A DNA stretch of 64,000 nt, from assembly GCA_002049455.2 (NCBI GenBank), contig KV918761.1, positions 186,001-250,000 on the forward strand, read 5' to 3'. The notes under the pieces were generated by a model. The model did no database searches. It saw nothing but the letters and a program-made list of their open reading frames with translations, and had not been told where the DNA came from. This DNA comes from Porphyra umbilicalis. Lineage: Eukaryota; Rhodophyta; Bangiophyceae; Bangiales; Bangiaceae. Of the stretch, positions 1 through 10,931 are shown piece after piece (within the stretch, counting starts at the first letter, position 1; each line of letters opens with the position of its first letter). The translations under genes were made by a program, and so were the position numbers.

Positions 1-38
1 CGTCGTCGACAGGCCCCTGATAGCAAGCTCGTCTCGTC

Positions 39-1265
39 ATGGACGCCCCCGCGCCGGAAGGCATGTGTCGTTGGTTCCTGATAAGGGATTTCAATGTGTA
101 CTGGGACAAGCAGATGAGCCGCGCCGTCGTATCGGCTTCCATGTGTGTTTATGCATCTTCTTTTCTTCTTATGCATCAACTTTTCATGCTTTCAGATGCT
201 AACCGTTTTTTCTTTGGCAGGACAGTGGAAGTGCTTATGTCCCGAAAGTGTCGTGGATGTCCATTGACTGACCATGACGCCCGACGCTGCCCCATTATCA
301 ATGAACCGGTGCACCCGTGCGTTTGCAAGAAAGCGACCTGCGCAACGTGTAGCACTGAGTGCTTAAAGTGCAACCATAAGGGCCATACTGAGTACTCCGT
401 CAAGGCACCCATCCCTGACAAGGGTCCTCCAACTTTTTTGTGCCCAAAGCTTGACACTAAGGATCTCCAAGCTCATGTGCGCGATTGCATGGAGGAGCTA
501 CCACTGACGGCAAGCCAGAAAAATAACCAGCGCTCGTCCGCCAAACGACTTCTGGCGGCCATTCGGTCTTCTGGCGCGTCGACCGGCAACGAGCTCTCAA
601 CTCACGGTGCGCAGGGGGAGCTGGTGCACCGGACAGGGTTGGACCGCGTGTCGTCGTCTCCAAGCACAAGGACGCCAGAGACCTCTGCGGCAGCAGCGAT
701 GGACAAGGGCGCGTCTGGCGCGGCGGCGCGCGTTTTCGGCGCATACGTGTCGGACGCGACGCACTCTGCCGCCGCGGCGTCCGTGCCTCCCATTCCCGGT
801 GTGGTAGCAGACGGGTGACTAGCAGGGGACCGGGCATATAAGTATGCGCGCATCGACTCGGCGCTCTCGATGCAGCGAGAGTACACCCCAGCGCTAAACA
901 CGGCGATGGGGCGCGTGCTGAAGAACGTTGGTCTGTCTCGCGGCGGCGGCACGCCAACCGAGGTGCTCGGGTCAGCCAACCCATTCTTCAAATGGTCCGG
1001 CGCGCAGCTGCATACGGCCGGGATTAAGTTCACACAGCAGAGAGATCCTGTCATACTGACACAGGCACGCGACACCTTGACTTTGTTTGCCATCAAGAGT
1101 TTTTTCGATGGGAAGGGTGTGACGTCGGGAGCGTCATTTTGTGATGTGGTAGAAGAGATTTTGGTTGAGTGTGCGTGGGAGTCTGATCTTCACGCTGTTC
1201 CCGTGATTGCCGTGTTGAAGCAGCTTTTCCGCGAGATCCGCATGGGGACTGTCACTGTCAAGTGA
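39..1265 (+). pseudogene. Unrecognised cysteine-rich gene, one in-frame TGA
   Basis: Not recognised; probably transposon-borne. One reading frame runs from the ATG at 39 to the TAA-free end at 1265, broken once by TGA at 816-818. The first half has a cysteine cluster (residues about 70-115, with repeated CxxC and CxC pairs and a terminal CNHKGH) that looks zinc-binding. The second half (from about 819) is an alpha-helical-looking segment of about 148 residues ending in TVTVK. Bases 143-220 are T-rich, begin GT, end TTTGGCAG, are 78 bp long (a multiple of 3) and encode an unlikely hydrophobic Phe-rich stretch, so they may be an intron; removing them keeps the frame. The stop lies in the context TGA-CTA-G, a known leaky context in other eukaryotes. 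In-frame stops lie just upstream of 39 (TGA at 18, TAG at 21), so either this is the true start or an exon begins there. The gene may continue beyond the left edge of the window. Confidence 0.45.
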
Positions 1266-1908
1266 CTTGCTTTTCTCTGTTCTTCTCTGCCTGGACGTGT
1301 GCTTGCAAACTTCCGTCCTCATCCAAAACTCGCGTCCCCACCGAGTGAAGTCAACAAATGAGTGGTACGGTCGACTGTCGATCCGTGGAAGCCTCAGGCG
1401 AGATAACCAACAGACCAGTCGCCGCCCATTGATAACAGATGACAAGCCTCAACCCTGGCGCGCATGTGTCGCTAGATGCATCTCTTTCTCGCCTTGCTCC
1501 TGCTGTGGGACCGACAGACACAGACTTCACGCCATACAGAAAAACCCGCCCCCCCCCCCCCCTCTCACATCGTCCAAGTGGCACTGATTATCGCGGCAAG
1601 TATTCCCTTCGCGCAGCGGAGGGTAGTCGTCGGCCGGCGCCGAGCTCGTGCGCCGCCGCCGCCGCCGCCGCCGCCACCGCAATCGCGAGGCGGTCGGCGA
1701 CGCCGCGCGCGGCAAGCGGCGGGCGGCGGCGGGCGGAAACACGGTCAGCGCCGCGGCGGTGGTGGCGGTCAGGCGGCCGGCGGGCCGCGCCAAGGCGGGC
1801 GTGTCGGCGGCGCCGGCCGCCGCCACGTGGGGGAAGGGAAAGAAGAGGACGCTGTGGGGGCTCTTCGTGGCTTGCAGTCGGGCGTTGGCGTGTGGTGCTA
1901 CACCCGTT
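1266..1908. other. Non-coding, low-complexity
   Basis: No supported gene. It contains a 14-base C run at 1549-1562 and a CCG trinucleotide microsatellite at about 1648-1678. Overlapping frames here are composition artefacts of the GC-rich repeats. Confidence 0.6.
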
Positions 1909-3273
1909 TTACTCAGGGATGTAAGTCAGATGGCGACGGACGGCGGCTTTCACGAAGCCGGCGCACATGTCGGGTGTGATGTGCAGAAGCATGGATGTCA
2001 GTGTTGTGAGTGGCCACGCAGAGAATTGCTCAGAGGTCACATGACGCCATAACCAGCTACTGCCCACCGAAAACACGTCCTCCACAGGGTTAAAGTCCGG
2101 GCTGTGTGGGGGGTGGATGTGAGCCATGACCCCCGCCGCCACCGCTACCGCCACCGCGATGTGGTCGTACACGCGCGCAATATCTAGTGTCTATTCTACC
2201 GCAGCATCATTTGATGCGAATCGCATCAAATGATGCCCATTTTCGGAGCGTTTGTTTTCGTATTTCCCGACCTCTGACGCTCTTTTCGACAGCAGAAGCG
2301 GACTCAGCGATGCCTTGATATTCTTGGAGAAGATCCCAGCCAATATGCTGTGGATGCAAACGGGGGGTGCTCCAGTTGCCTCAACAGGGGGGGTCGAACC
2401 GTCGTTTTCTGGCCCTGAGAGAGGGTGCATCATTTGATGCCCAACCGGGCATCATTTGATGCCCGATTGCGGTAGAATAGACACTAGGATCAACACACAG
2501 TTGGCCTCTTGCTGGTCCCATGGTAGCACGGGGTTGTACGCACTCATCGTCGGCATCACCGAGTTAATCACAACGAGCAAAAAATCAACGGATGACTGCT
2601 CGGGGGGAGGCTTTGTCAGCTTCCAGTCGATATGCCCGCCATGCGCCATCTCCACGAAGGAGCTGGTTGCCACGCTCTTAGAGGCGTCGACATAGCTCTC
2701 TGCGCGGGCGCCGCGCAGTGACCACTCCCAATTGCGGTTGGCGGCCCATCCGCGGCGGTGCTCCTCGTCAATATAAACGCGGCAATGTAGTGAAATGACC
2801 TGCTGGGCGGCCACTCACGCCGCCCGCGCCGCCTCATTCCGCTGCCGGAAGTTTGTCTCGATGACCTTGCGGGTGAAGCCGTTGGCGGCGACAACGCGCC
2901 GCACCGACTCAGGGGAGACCCGCACGTCCTCCTCCATCACGTTCTGCACCTCATTGACAAATACAGTCGCCTCGTCTACAAAGGCCTCCAGGTAGGCCTC
3001 GACCGCCGCACATACCGCGCCGCGGATGCCGTCGTGTCTTCGCACGTTGTCCTCGTGCACACCGCGCGTTTCCATGTTGGGGTGGATGTCCGAGTGCACG
3101 CGCTGGTACAATAAAAAGCGCTCAGCAAATCTCAAGGAGATGCGTAGCTCAGCGGCCACAACAGTGACGGGCTTGTGAAGCTCGAGATCTTGGTAAATAA
3201 CCGCCCGCCGAATGTCGTCGGGGATAGTCATTTTTGGGGCGCGACGGGAAGGGGGAGGCGAGGCCGAAGGCAT
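1909..3273 (-). pseudogene. Tc1/mariner (IS630-type) transposase, broken
   Basis: A DDE transposase that would cut and paste a Tc1/mariner element at TA sites. The N-terminal part (starting at ATG 3273 or 3231) is a helix-turn-helix region, followed by a VSPESVRRVVAANGFTRKV segment typical of Tc1/IS630 proteins. The first catalytic Asp is in VYIDEEHRRG and the third acidic residue is in HSPDFNPVEDVF, a hallmark of the family. Two lesions are visible. An in-frame TGA lies at 2815-2817, where the frame continues without shift on both sides. A 298-bp MITE lies at 2187-2484, directly before the codon of the second catalytic Asp. Ignoring the MITE and one TA copy, the frame is continuous, and about 33 residues separate the second Asp from the Glu, close to the DD34E spacing. 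I could not find convincing terminal inverted repeats for this host element. The protein ends with TAA at 1909. Confidence 0.85.
2187..2484. mobile_element. MITE inserted in Tc1/mariner transposase
   Basis: A 298-bp non-coding element flanked by TA (2185-2186 and 2485-2486). The terminal inverted repeats begin GTGTCTATTCTACCGCA, perfect for 17 bases. Inside are four copies of the 14-base palindromic word GCATCAWWTGATGC: two at the left end form a 15-bp-arm hairpin with a 3-base loop (about 2203-2235), and two at the right end form direct repeats (about 2428-2462). TA duplication and short TIRs suggest mobilisation by a Tc1/mariner-type enzyme. Confidence 0.85.
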
Positions 3274-5653
3274 CAAGTCGAAGGAGAACGTGCCAGAAAA
3301 CAGCTGGCACGTCCTGGTGTGTGCCAGCAGTCTCTGGCACGTCTGAAGAAATATGAGGATATCTGCGGATCTTCTCGGTTGGGCGAGGGATTCGCCACGA
3401 TCGGCTGGTTTTTCCGGAAAGGGCTTGTTGCCAGGCGACAAAATCTCGAGAAATCTCCCGATGGATACAGTGCTCTCCAGGAGGAGGCCGAGACGGCAGC
3501 TGCAGAGGCGACAACCAACGACTAAACGGCACTGGGCACCGATTCCAATACCGAACCTTGCAAGATACCAATTAACGAAGAAGTGAAGGTTGAGATCAAG
3601 TCGTCTCCTCTCCGTTTTCGTCAAAAGTTAAACACTAAACGGAAGATTAGCAGCCTCCAGACACCCAGCCGCACTGTGCAACCACACTGCAACCGCCAAT
3701 GTTTGGAGTTCAGCGATAAAACCTGCACGCAGGTACGGCAAGTCCGACTCTCATTTATGGAACTGTCCTACAAAGCTGCCATAAAGATCTGGAACAGAAT
3801 CCCATGACTATAGTCGACCTTATTGCGTCTCCACCAATGCAGCCAAAAGCAAAAGCCAAACGTCACGAGTGCCCAACGTGTGGCCCTGTCACTGGCTCTC
3901 CAAACGTCGAGCCAAAACTAATGAGGTCACGTCCCAATCTTTGGCTGCCCTGGATGCTCACTCTCGGTGGGCCTCTTTTGTGGCGGACCAACGATCCACA
4001 GATGCCGTTCAGAAAACCTCGGTGGATGGCCGATCGCCGCATTACCGTTTGCATGCCACGGGTCAGGCATTCCATTGGCGTAGGTTGGCTCAAAGTGGAA
4101 CCATGGGATTGCCAAACGTTTGGGGGCGCATCCAAACAGGCCTGGTTGGAGTGGCGTGCCTCCAAACAGGCCCGTTTGGAGTGGCCCTGCCGTTGAAGAT
4201 CCAAAACTAGAGCAATCGCGTGTCATGGACACAAGGTCGATTAGACGACTTGAATATGTGAAGATGGTCTATTGTTGGACCGTCACACCCTAGTTTTGGA
4301 TCGCATCCCAGCCACCAATGCCCCTTTGGCAAAACAGTGCCACGTTTAGGCGTCTGGGTGTTTGGATCCGTTGGTGGAGACGCTCTTATCCAAAGGATCG
4401 TCCATCAATCAGTCCGGCGGAAAATTCTAATTCAGCCTACGTATTTTTATTGGCGATGCACCTCTCAATATATGCCATGAATTTAAGACCGGCACACATT
4501 GGAGGCCACCGCGGTGAACGGATCCACTGACAACAGCGGAGGTGCTTCATCGAAAGAACGGCAGCAAAGCAAATGTTGCAATCAGCTGTGTTGTGCTCTT
4601 TGAGCGGGCACAGGCAATTCTGGCATTTTCAAGAGTGACTTTTTCAATACTAGGACAGATTCGACTGTACGATTCCAGCGGAAATCAAAAATGGGGTCGT
4701 GCAGCCATAGAACGCCCGTTCTCTTAGTAAAATCCGAGAGCGTCAGTCGCCTCCCGCCGAAGGTGCCGTGTCTTTGTCAAGGACCACACTGCTGTTGGTC
4801 CGTTGCTGCCAAGGCTAGCTGCTCGGCAGAGCTGGGCCCGCCGCCGCCCGCGTTTGTCTGCGTGTCGTCATGCGCTCTGCCCCGGGCCGCCAGTGCCGGC
4901 GTGTCGTCGCAGGAGCCAGTCGATCCAGCTGCCATCGGTGCGTCGTTGGCTACGTGGCCACTGCTGACGGGGGCGTGTCGCGCTGCGCCTCTCCGCACGG
5001 CCGCAGCCGGCTCTGTGCTGGCGACTAGTGGCGGCACATGCGGGTCGGCCGGCCCCGTCAGCGCCGCTTGTTGGCGCCCCTCGGCGCGGCCGACCGCTCT
5101 CGCTTGCGACTACCGCATCCCTATGTACGCCGCCCGCGGGCAAGTCCCTGTCCTGATATGAAGTTCTGGATCCGCGCGCGAGCGTTGCCACTGACTCGGA
5201 CCTACCGGGACACACAATTTAGTACGATGTCAATAAAAAAAAAACCCTGCCCAAAGGTGAAAAAAAAAATGTGTAACGTTACTGCTGCTCTAGACCACAT
5301 ACGGGGCCAGGAGCTCGCCACGGTCGGTATACACGTGCGCGGCCAGGTCGTTACGGAGTGGCTCGTATTCTTTGAGGTCGTGATCCTCGCCCCAGACATC
5401 GAAGACAGCAACCATGCCGCCCGCGGGCGGCTGCTCCACAGCGGTCAGTGCGGGGGGCGGGTGAGCAGTACCGACAGCGTCGGCCAGGCCGGCGGCGCCG
5501 CTGCCGCCAGGCGCAGGTCCCCCGGCTGCGGCAGCGCCACAATGGTCCGCCCCACCATCGATACCATTGTGACCCCCCTCGGCGGCAGCAGCCGCGCCGG
5601 CCGGACTCTCACAATCAACACCCGCACCCCCCCCCCTCGTTTGTTTCCCGTGT
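3274..5653. other. No gene recognised; short repeats
   Basis: The lower-GC left half holds short repeats. TGGCACGT-type words recur at 3290-3340. CCAAAC/GTTTGG words cluster at 3895-4190. A perfect 13-bp inverted repeat (GATCCAAAACTAG) lies at 4198-4210 and 4290-4302. The GC-rich right half (4780-5650) has overlapping frames on both strands with no recognisable protein. An A-run sits at 5237-5247 and a C-run at about 5630. Confidence 0.5.
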
Positions 5654-6631
5654 TTATATGCGGCGGCTCAAAAACCCGTCTAGACGGGGCTCCACGCACA
5701 TGCTGTGCAAAGTTCGGACCACCTTGTACGTGGTGATCCACTGATTCACGGAGCGGTATCGTCCTGGGTGAAAGGCGACTTGAAGCCGCTTCGTCAGAAC
5801 GCCAAACATCCTTTCAACGTTTTTGCGAATGGCCTCCTGCAGGCGGTTGAAGGTCTTCGTCTCGTCGGTCATGGGCATGAGGTGGGGAGATACTAGGAAC
5901 GCGTAGCGAGAGGAGATGCCGTCCACAAGGTAGTAAGGCAGCGTGCGGGTGATCCCAATATTGGTAAACATCACGCCCCGCGGCTGCCACCGGCCTGCCG
6001 TGACGTCTAGGTAGAGAGGCTACTGGCTCAAAACCTTGATGTCCCTCAGGCTGTCGGGAGCGCCGACAAAACGGTGCTAAATCCATAGGTCCTCGACGCA
6101 CACGGCCTCGACGACACCACCGCGCGAGACCTTCCGGCTTTGGTACGCGCCTGCCATGCCCTTCGGGCACTGATGCCACTCACATTGGGTATAGTCTAGC
6201 GAGCCCATACAACTCGGAAGGCAACGCTCTGCGTTGCGCTCCATCATGTGCTTCAGATCCGACTGGCTGGGACGGCGTAGGGACGTCGATTCCCTCCGCC
6301 GCACAATGAGCTCGAGGAGAGGCTCAGTCTCCTGCGCCACAGTCGAGAGAGAAAGGTGCACGTACTCGTCCGAGCGGTTTGCCGCCTCGCCGTACGCGAT
6401 GACGCGGAAGGCGGCCACGATTTCTCGCAGTGGGTGCGCCTGCAGGCGATTCGTCGCGCTGATACGCTGCTGGAAGAACGGCTCGTCCTTGAAGGCGAGG
6501 AAGATGCGTCGAATCACACTGCGAGGCACACGGAAGTGCGTCTCAAAGTCACGGTCTTCAAAGATCGGCGGCTCCTCGTTGACCCCAATGTGGTCGCGCT
6601 GGATGCTGAACAGGCCCGCGGCGAAGTCATG
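5654..6631 (-). pseudogene. PIF/Harbinger transposase remnant
   Basis: Matches the plant_tran/DDE_4 type of Harbinger transposase. The N-terminal part has FRVPRSVIRRIF and the conserved ATNRLQAHPLREIVAAFRVIAYG segment. The catalytic region has MGSLDYTQCEWHQCPKGMAG, followed by VVEAVCVEDLWI. The C-terminal part has LPYYLVDGISSRYAF, then RLQEAIRKNVERMFGVLTKR, the usual third acidic position. The frame is intact except for two TAG codons, at 6077-6079 (where the family has Trp in DLWIWH) and 6020-6022. No start codon lies at the 5' end: the open frame begins just after a TGA at 6632-6634, so the gene is 5'-truncated or an upstream exon is missing. I see no Myb-like partner gene beside it; one lies 9 kb away. 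Confidence 0.85.
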
Positions 6632-6944
6632 TCACTTGTCTGGCCGACGCCCAGCAACAGAACGGCGCTAGTGGCGACGGTGGTGTGCGTGGGCGGCGCG
6701 CGACCGTCGTCGAATATGCAACAGCAGGACCATAGGGGATTTCACCGCAGCGCAAACGACGGCGCTATCGTCCTCGTCTAGCGATGAGGCAGCGCTGGAC
6801 AGCCCCATTTCGGCAGCTTTGAAGGTAGCAGCGGAGGGGTGGGTTGCCGGCGAGCACGGGCAGATGGTGGTTGAGCACGGGACACAATGATAGGGTTTGT
6901 AATTGTGGCGGGGTAGAAAATGAAATGGGGCGGGTGCGTGGACG

Positions 6945-7390
6945 GTGCGTCTTGTAGTACTACGGGACCCCGCGCGGGCGCCGGAGGCGCCGGGGGACGC
7001 GGCATCCGGCGGGCGAGACGACGACGCAGGGGCAGGGGTGCGACCGACAGGCATCCCGTACAGCACCACGCTCTGCGGAAGGCTCGCTCTTTTCACGAGG
7101 CGGAGGCCGACGGCCAGCGGTATGCCGTGGACCCGATCGCGCACGACGCGACGCTGCGCGATGGGACCCTCCGGGTCCAGGTGTACGGGACCAGATACCC
7201 GCCACCCACCTGCATGGACGCCGCGGACGCCCCACACGAAACGCTGCGCGTTTACCTGCGCCGCGCCGCGCGCCTGGGGCTGCCCCACACGTCCGCCGAC
7301 CCGCCGCCGCCGGCCCCGAGTGACGCATCTCCCAGTGTCGGCGCCGCTACGGGCAGCGCTGCGGTGCCGCTCCCGGCCGTCCGCGCCTGA
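6945..7390 (+). CDS. Hypothetical, weak
   Basis: I do not recognise a family. The frame ending at TGA 7390 contains a plausible-looking stretch (YAVDPIAHDATLRDGTLRVQ, then an LRVYLRRAARLGLP segment) before a Pro/Ala-rich tail. Other frames over the same bases are also open, as expected at this GC content, so this may be an exon remnant or chance. A poly-G run follows at 7427-7433. Confidence 0.2.
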
Positions 7391-7576
7391 CCCCTTGGGT
7401 CGGCGCGGCGGTCGGGCGCGGCAGGGGGGGGGTGGGAATATTTGGGTTCGTGGGTTCGTCGGACGGACGGGTGAACCACAACGGCGAACAAAAGGCGGCG
7501 GCCCTACGGCGGGCAGCAGATACTCTTGAAAACACAAGAAGAAAGCCTGTGAATTTATGGCACGACGGACAACTAC

Positions 7577-8005
7577 CTAACACGGTCGGAACCAGCGCGG
7601 CGCCTGTGGGTCAGGGCGAAGCCCCGAGTCGTGGATGCGATACTCCCACACGTGAACGGGGCGCCCCGCCTGGCGCGGGACGCGCCGCAGAGCGGCGTGA
7701 AGCCGCTTCGCCCGCGTACGCGGGGCCTCCAGGCACGGTGGGATGACGCCGGCGAGCCCGATGCGGGCGTAATCGACCACGGCGGCGGTGACTTCACGGG
7801 TACCCATCACGGTGCAATTGATGGACGGGTCGTACCCAGACAGGGCGCCGACCTGTCCCGACGTGAGCGTGTCCCGCCACTCCTTGGCCGCCACCAGGGT
7901 GAGAGGCGTCCACGACGCGGACAACCACCAATCGGCGGCCACATGCGGCTGCCCCGGGACGGGAGTCACGACAGGGCCGGCGATCCCCAGCTCCATCGGC
8001 GCCAT
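7577..8005 (-). CDS. Hypothetical 142-residue frame
   Basis: Unrecognised. It starts at ATG 8005 (MAPMELGIAGPVVTPVPG) and ends at TAG 7577. Composition is less biased than in the competing frames, with a central segment INCTVMGTREVTAAVVDYAR and a basic helical segment AKRLHAALRRVPRQAGRP. It could be an exon of a transposon gene. The lower-GC sequence at 8080-8440 that follows has no gene. Confidence 0.25.
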   Translation of the reverse strand: MAPMELGIAGPVVTPVPGQPHVAADWWLSASWTPLTLVAAKEWRDTLTSGQVGALSGYDPSINCTVMGTREVTAAVVDYARIGLAGVIPPCLEAPRTRAKRLHAALRRVPRQAGRPVHVWEYRIHDSGLRPDPQAPRWFRPC

Positions 8006-8444
8006 GGCGGGGCCGTCGCTGTCGGGAGCGGCACACCCGTGCGTCGTCGCACCTCACCACGAGCGGCCGTCATAAAATGCACTGCCTTCTCGTCAGAACT
8101 TATGCGTGTTTGATCCCAATCCCACCCTTGCTCCCATACTATTGTCGTTGCGCCAAAAAATGGAGAGTCCAGGCCTAACCAAGAGGCGCTCTTCTGCGTT
8201 TGATTGGCCCAGACATCGATCGGCTTGACTGGGGCCTCTCCAGCTTTTGGCGCAACGACCATAGTCTATTTGCCCCAATAACGGGCCACCCCCACAGCCG
8301 ACGGCGTTCCCGAGGTCATATAAGAAGAATAAACAAATCATGACAAAGCGCAGAGTGTGCTCATTCTGATGGTATGCTTTGTTCTGCTCTTCGACCAGTT
8401 TTCTTTCTGTAGGAGCGGCCGGCATATCGGCGTGCCACGTGTAA

Positions 8445-9159
8445 TGTACCTAGAAGGGGCCAGCTCCCAAATGACCATTCCAGGCCGGTCTCGTGTGTAT
8501 CCCAATTCCGGACGGCGCATCACCGTGCGATCACGCCGGTTTGTCCAAGTTGGCGCAGTCCTGTGGGGCCTCCCGCCCTGCTGACTGGACGCCTGTCCGA
8601 CCGCTCCGACGCCAGAAAGTGGGGGTGGTGTGTGTATCGCAACAGCCCTGAAGCTGAACAGCGCGTCAAGTTGGCCCCGTGGCGGACCACGCCTGGTGCA
8701 GCCCGCAGTGCCGCGCAGCGCTCTGCGCCCGAACGACCACACAACCTCCTCCATCTGTGCGCGCCCTCTTGCGCGTCAGGCCAGGGACAGCCGCAAGTAG
8801 TTGAGCAACTTGGTTGTTACCAGCTAAGGCGGGAAACAGGTTGCGGGCCCGCGCAACGGGGTCCGTCGACGGGGACGACGACGCCCCAGAGGAGGCCCCG
8901 CCCGGAGATCTCCGTCCATTCCGGCGTCCCGCGTCATTGTTGGGCGGTTTGGTGACACCAATGGGACGAACACGAGTTGGGGACATTATCGGGTGCAGGG
9001 GGAACAGGGCGGAGTGAAGTGGGAAGCGTGTAGGTGAAGTAGAAGTTCGTAGACAGGTGGCCAGGACTGCTGTTGCAACGACCAAGTCGGAGAAATCGGT
9101 GCCAGTGAGCTCAATTTGGGGGTTACCGGAGACACGTGGCCTGGCCCCTTCCAGGTACA
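8445..9159. repeat. Possible 715-bp inverted-repeat-bounded segment
   Basis: TGTACCTAGAAGGGGCCAG at 8445-8463 recurs inverted at 9141-9159 with one mismatch in 19. Between them a minus-strand frame contains MSPTRVRPIGVTKPPNNDAG at about 8980 and a basic tail (LTRKRARTDGGG), which may be a fragment of a transposon open frame. No clear target duplication is visible, so a chance or partial inverted duplication is possible. Confidence 0.3.
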
Positions 9160-9290
9160 CTGGCCCGCTATTGGTGCAAACGAGCTAACAGTCGCCCAGA
9201 GCATCCAGACGATTACTGTCAAGCTGGTGCGTCTTCCAATCAGCTTGAGTCACCCCAGAATCCGAACCCCACCTTCCTTACGGACCCGGA

Positions 9291-10595
9291 TTGGACTTCC
9301 GATGCTCATCTGAGACTGCATCGAAATCGGGTAAGGATCGGTCGATGCGCATCAGGCCAGAACGATTGGCTTTAGATGCAGAAAACACGAAGGCGGACGA
9401 TGCAGTCTTTGAGACGATGCAACTTGGCACGGCAATGAGAACCCTCGCACTGGGGAACACATTCGTCGCTACCAGTCTCCCGTCCTTCATTTCTTCGCCC
9501 ACCGCCTGCCGCCGTGTCATGACCAATGCGGCCTGGGAGCCCCTTCCCTTCGTGGCCAAGCGCGCAGCATTTCAACTATGCGGTGCGACAAAGGCCGCCT
9601 TGCCTGTTTGGACGGCCCGTCGGTCCTGGGCTTGTGGCTCCCGACCGCGGTTCCGGTACCCCGCCGCCTCCGCCGGTACGTCTACCCACCCGCCACCGGT
9701 CTGTCGGGTTTCGGCATCCTTGCACGCTACCGCAGCGGGTGAGGTGGACCCCCCCTCCCCCCTCCCCGACGCTCTGCAGGACGCTGTGGAGGTCGTGTCC
9801 ACCCGAAACCCCCGGATCAAGGCCGTCCGCCATCTCCTCCGCCGCCGCATGCGAGAGCGGGAGGGCCTTCTGCTCCTCGAAGGCCACCGACTGGTCGTGG
9901 ACGCGCTCGGCGCGGCGCGGCCTGCCGCACCCGTTCACACGGTCGTGGCCACACGCCAGGCGGCGGCCCGACTGTGGCCGGCACTCTCCACGGCGACCGG
10001 CGTCGCCCGCGACGCGCTGCTCGTTGCCACCCCCGACGTGGTTGCGTCGGTTTGTGACACGGTCACACCGCAAGGGGTGGTGGCGGTCGTCGGCCGCCCG
10101 TCGACGACGGTGGTGCCGGGGTCGACGCTGCTGCTTGCTCTCGACGGCGTCGCTGACCCGGGCAATGTCGGCACGCTGCTGCGGTCGGCCGCGGCCGCGG
10201 GCGCGGATGGGGTCGTGCTGACCAAGGGCTGTGCCGACGTGTGGTCTCCAAAAGCCCTCCGCGCGGGGATGGGCGCGCAACTGCGGCTCCCGGTGCTGGC
10301 GGGCCTCGAGCCTGAAGAGGTTGTGGCTTGGGCGCGTGGTCGGGGGCTGCGGCTACGCGTGGCGGATGGGAGTGCGGTGATGGCGTACGACGGGGTGGAC
10401 TGGGCTGCCCCGACAGTGCTGGTCGTGGGGGGCGAGGCGGAGGGGCCGTCGGCGGCGCTGTTGGCAGCTGCAGACGACGTCGTGGCTATCCCGATGTTGG
10501 GGGAAGTAGAGAGCCTCAACGCTGCCATTGCGGGCAGCGTTGTCTTGTACGAGGCGCGGCGGCAGCGCTCTGAGGCCAGCGGGTCTGGCACGTGA
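9291..10595 (+). CDS. SpoU/TrmH-family RNA 2'-O-methyltransferase
   Basis: Transfers a methyl group from S-adenosylmethionine to a ribose 2'-OH in rRNA or tRNA. The C-terminal SPOUT domain shows all three family motifs: motif 1 DGVADPGNVGTLLRSAAAAG with the Asn and Arg, motif 2 VLVVGGEAEG, and motif 3 IPMLGEVESLNAAIAGSVVL. It is preceded by an RNA-binding substrate domain (NPRIKAVRHLLRRRMRERE, LLLEGHRLVVDAL), the layout of bacterial RlmB/TsnR-like and organellar MRM3-like enzymes. The N-terminal 150 residues are Arg/Ser/Ala-rich and poor in acidic residues, consistent with an organelle transit peptide. The start is uncertain: ATGs at 9291, about 9417 and 9519 are in frame, and the later ones are more likely. 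The gene ends with TGA at 10593-10595, 336 bp from the convergent Sec23 gene. Single exon. Confidence 0.9.
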   Translation: MDFRCSSETASKSGKDRSMRIRPERLALDAENTKADDAVFETMQLGTAMRTLALGNTFVATSLPSFISSPTACRRVMTNAAWEPLPFVAKRAAFQLCGATKAALPVWTARRSWACGSRPRFRYPAASAGTSTHPPPVCRVSASLHATAAGEVDPPSPLPDALQDAVEVVSTRNPRIKAVRHLLRRRMREREGLLLLEGHRLVVDALGAARPAAPVHTVVATRQAAARLWPALSTATGVARDALLVATPDVVASVCDTVTPQGVVAVVGRPSTTVVPGSTLLLALDGVADPGNVGTLLRSAAAAGADGVVLTKGCADVWSPKALRAGMGAQLRLPVLAGLEPEEVVAWARGRGLRLRVADGSAVMAYDGVDWAAPTVLVVGGEAEGPSAALLAAADDVVAIPMLGEVESLNAAIAGSVVLYEARRQRSEASGSGT

Positions 10596-10931
10596 GGGAG
10601 CGGCCTTGTTTTTGCCCAGCACCAACGGCTTCTGCCAGCAAGTCACCCAACTGCCGACGATTCTTAGTGCCACTCATCCCGGGACGCGCAGAGGGGTCGA
10701 CGGCGGTAATGGCGAAGACCAGGTCTGAGGCAGTCGCCTGCCAGACGCCAGGAGAGAAAAAGTCGCATAAACTCGACCTGCGTGCCACAGTATACGGCAC
10801 AAACACGCGCAAGCACCACCTACCGGTGTCTGCCAATCCCAAAACAACCCGTGTGTACTCCCTAGCCCTCATACTCAGTGACTTCTCTTGCAATGCGTTC
10901 GCCAGCCCCCCGTCGCCACCGCCAAACGGCG
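10596..10931. other. Convergent intergenic spacer
   Basis: A 336-bp spacer between the 3' ends of the methyltransferase and Sec23 genes. No gene is seen. Both 3' untranslated regions and polyadenylation sites must lie here; I cannot place the signals. Confidence 0.6.

Noticed and set aside
2796..2814. A 19-bp GTGAGT...CAG mini-intron over the TGA in the mariner transposase
   Set aside because: Removing it shifts the frame and destroys the downstream VYIDEEHRRG block; a simple nonsense change explains the data.
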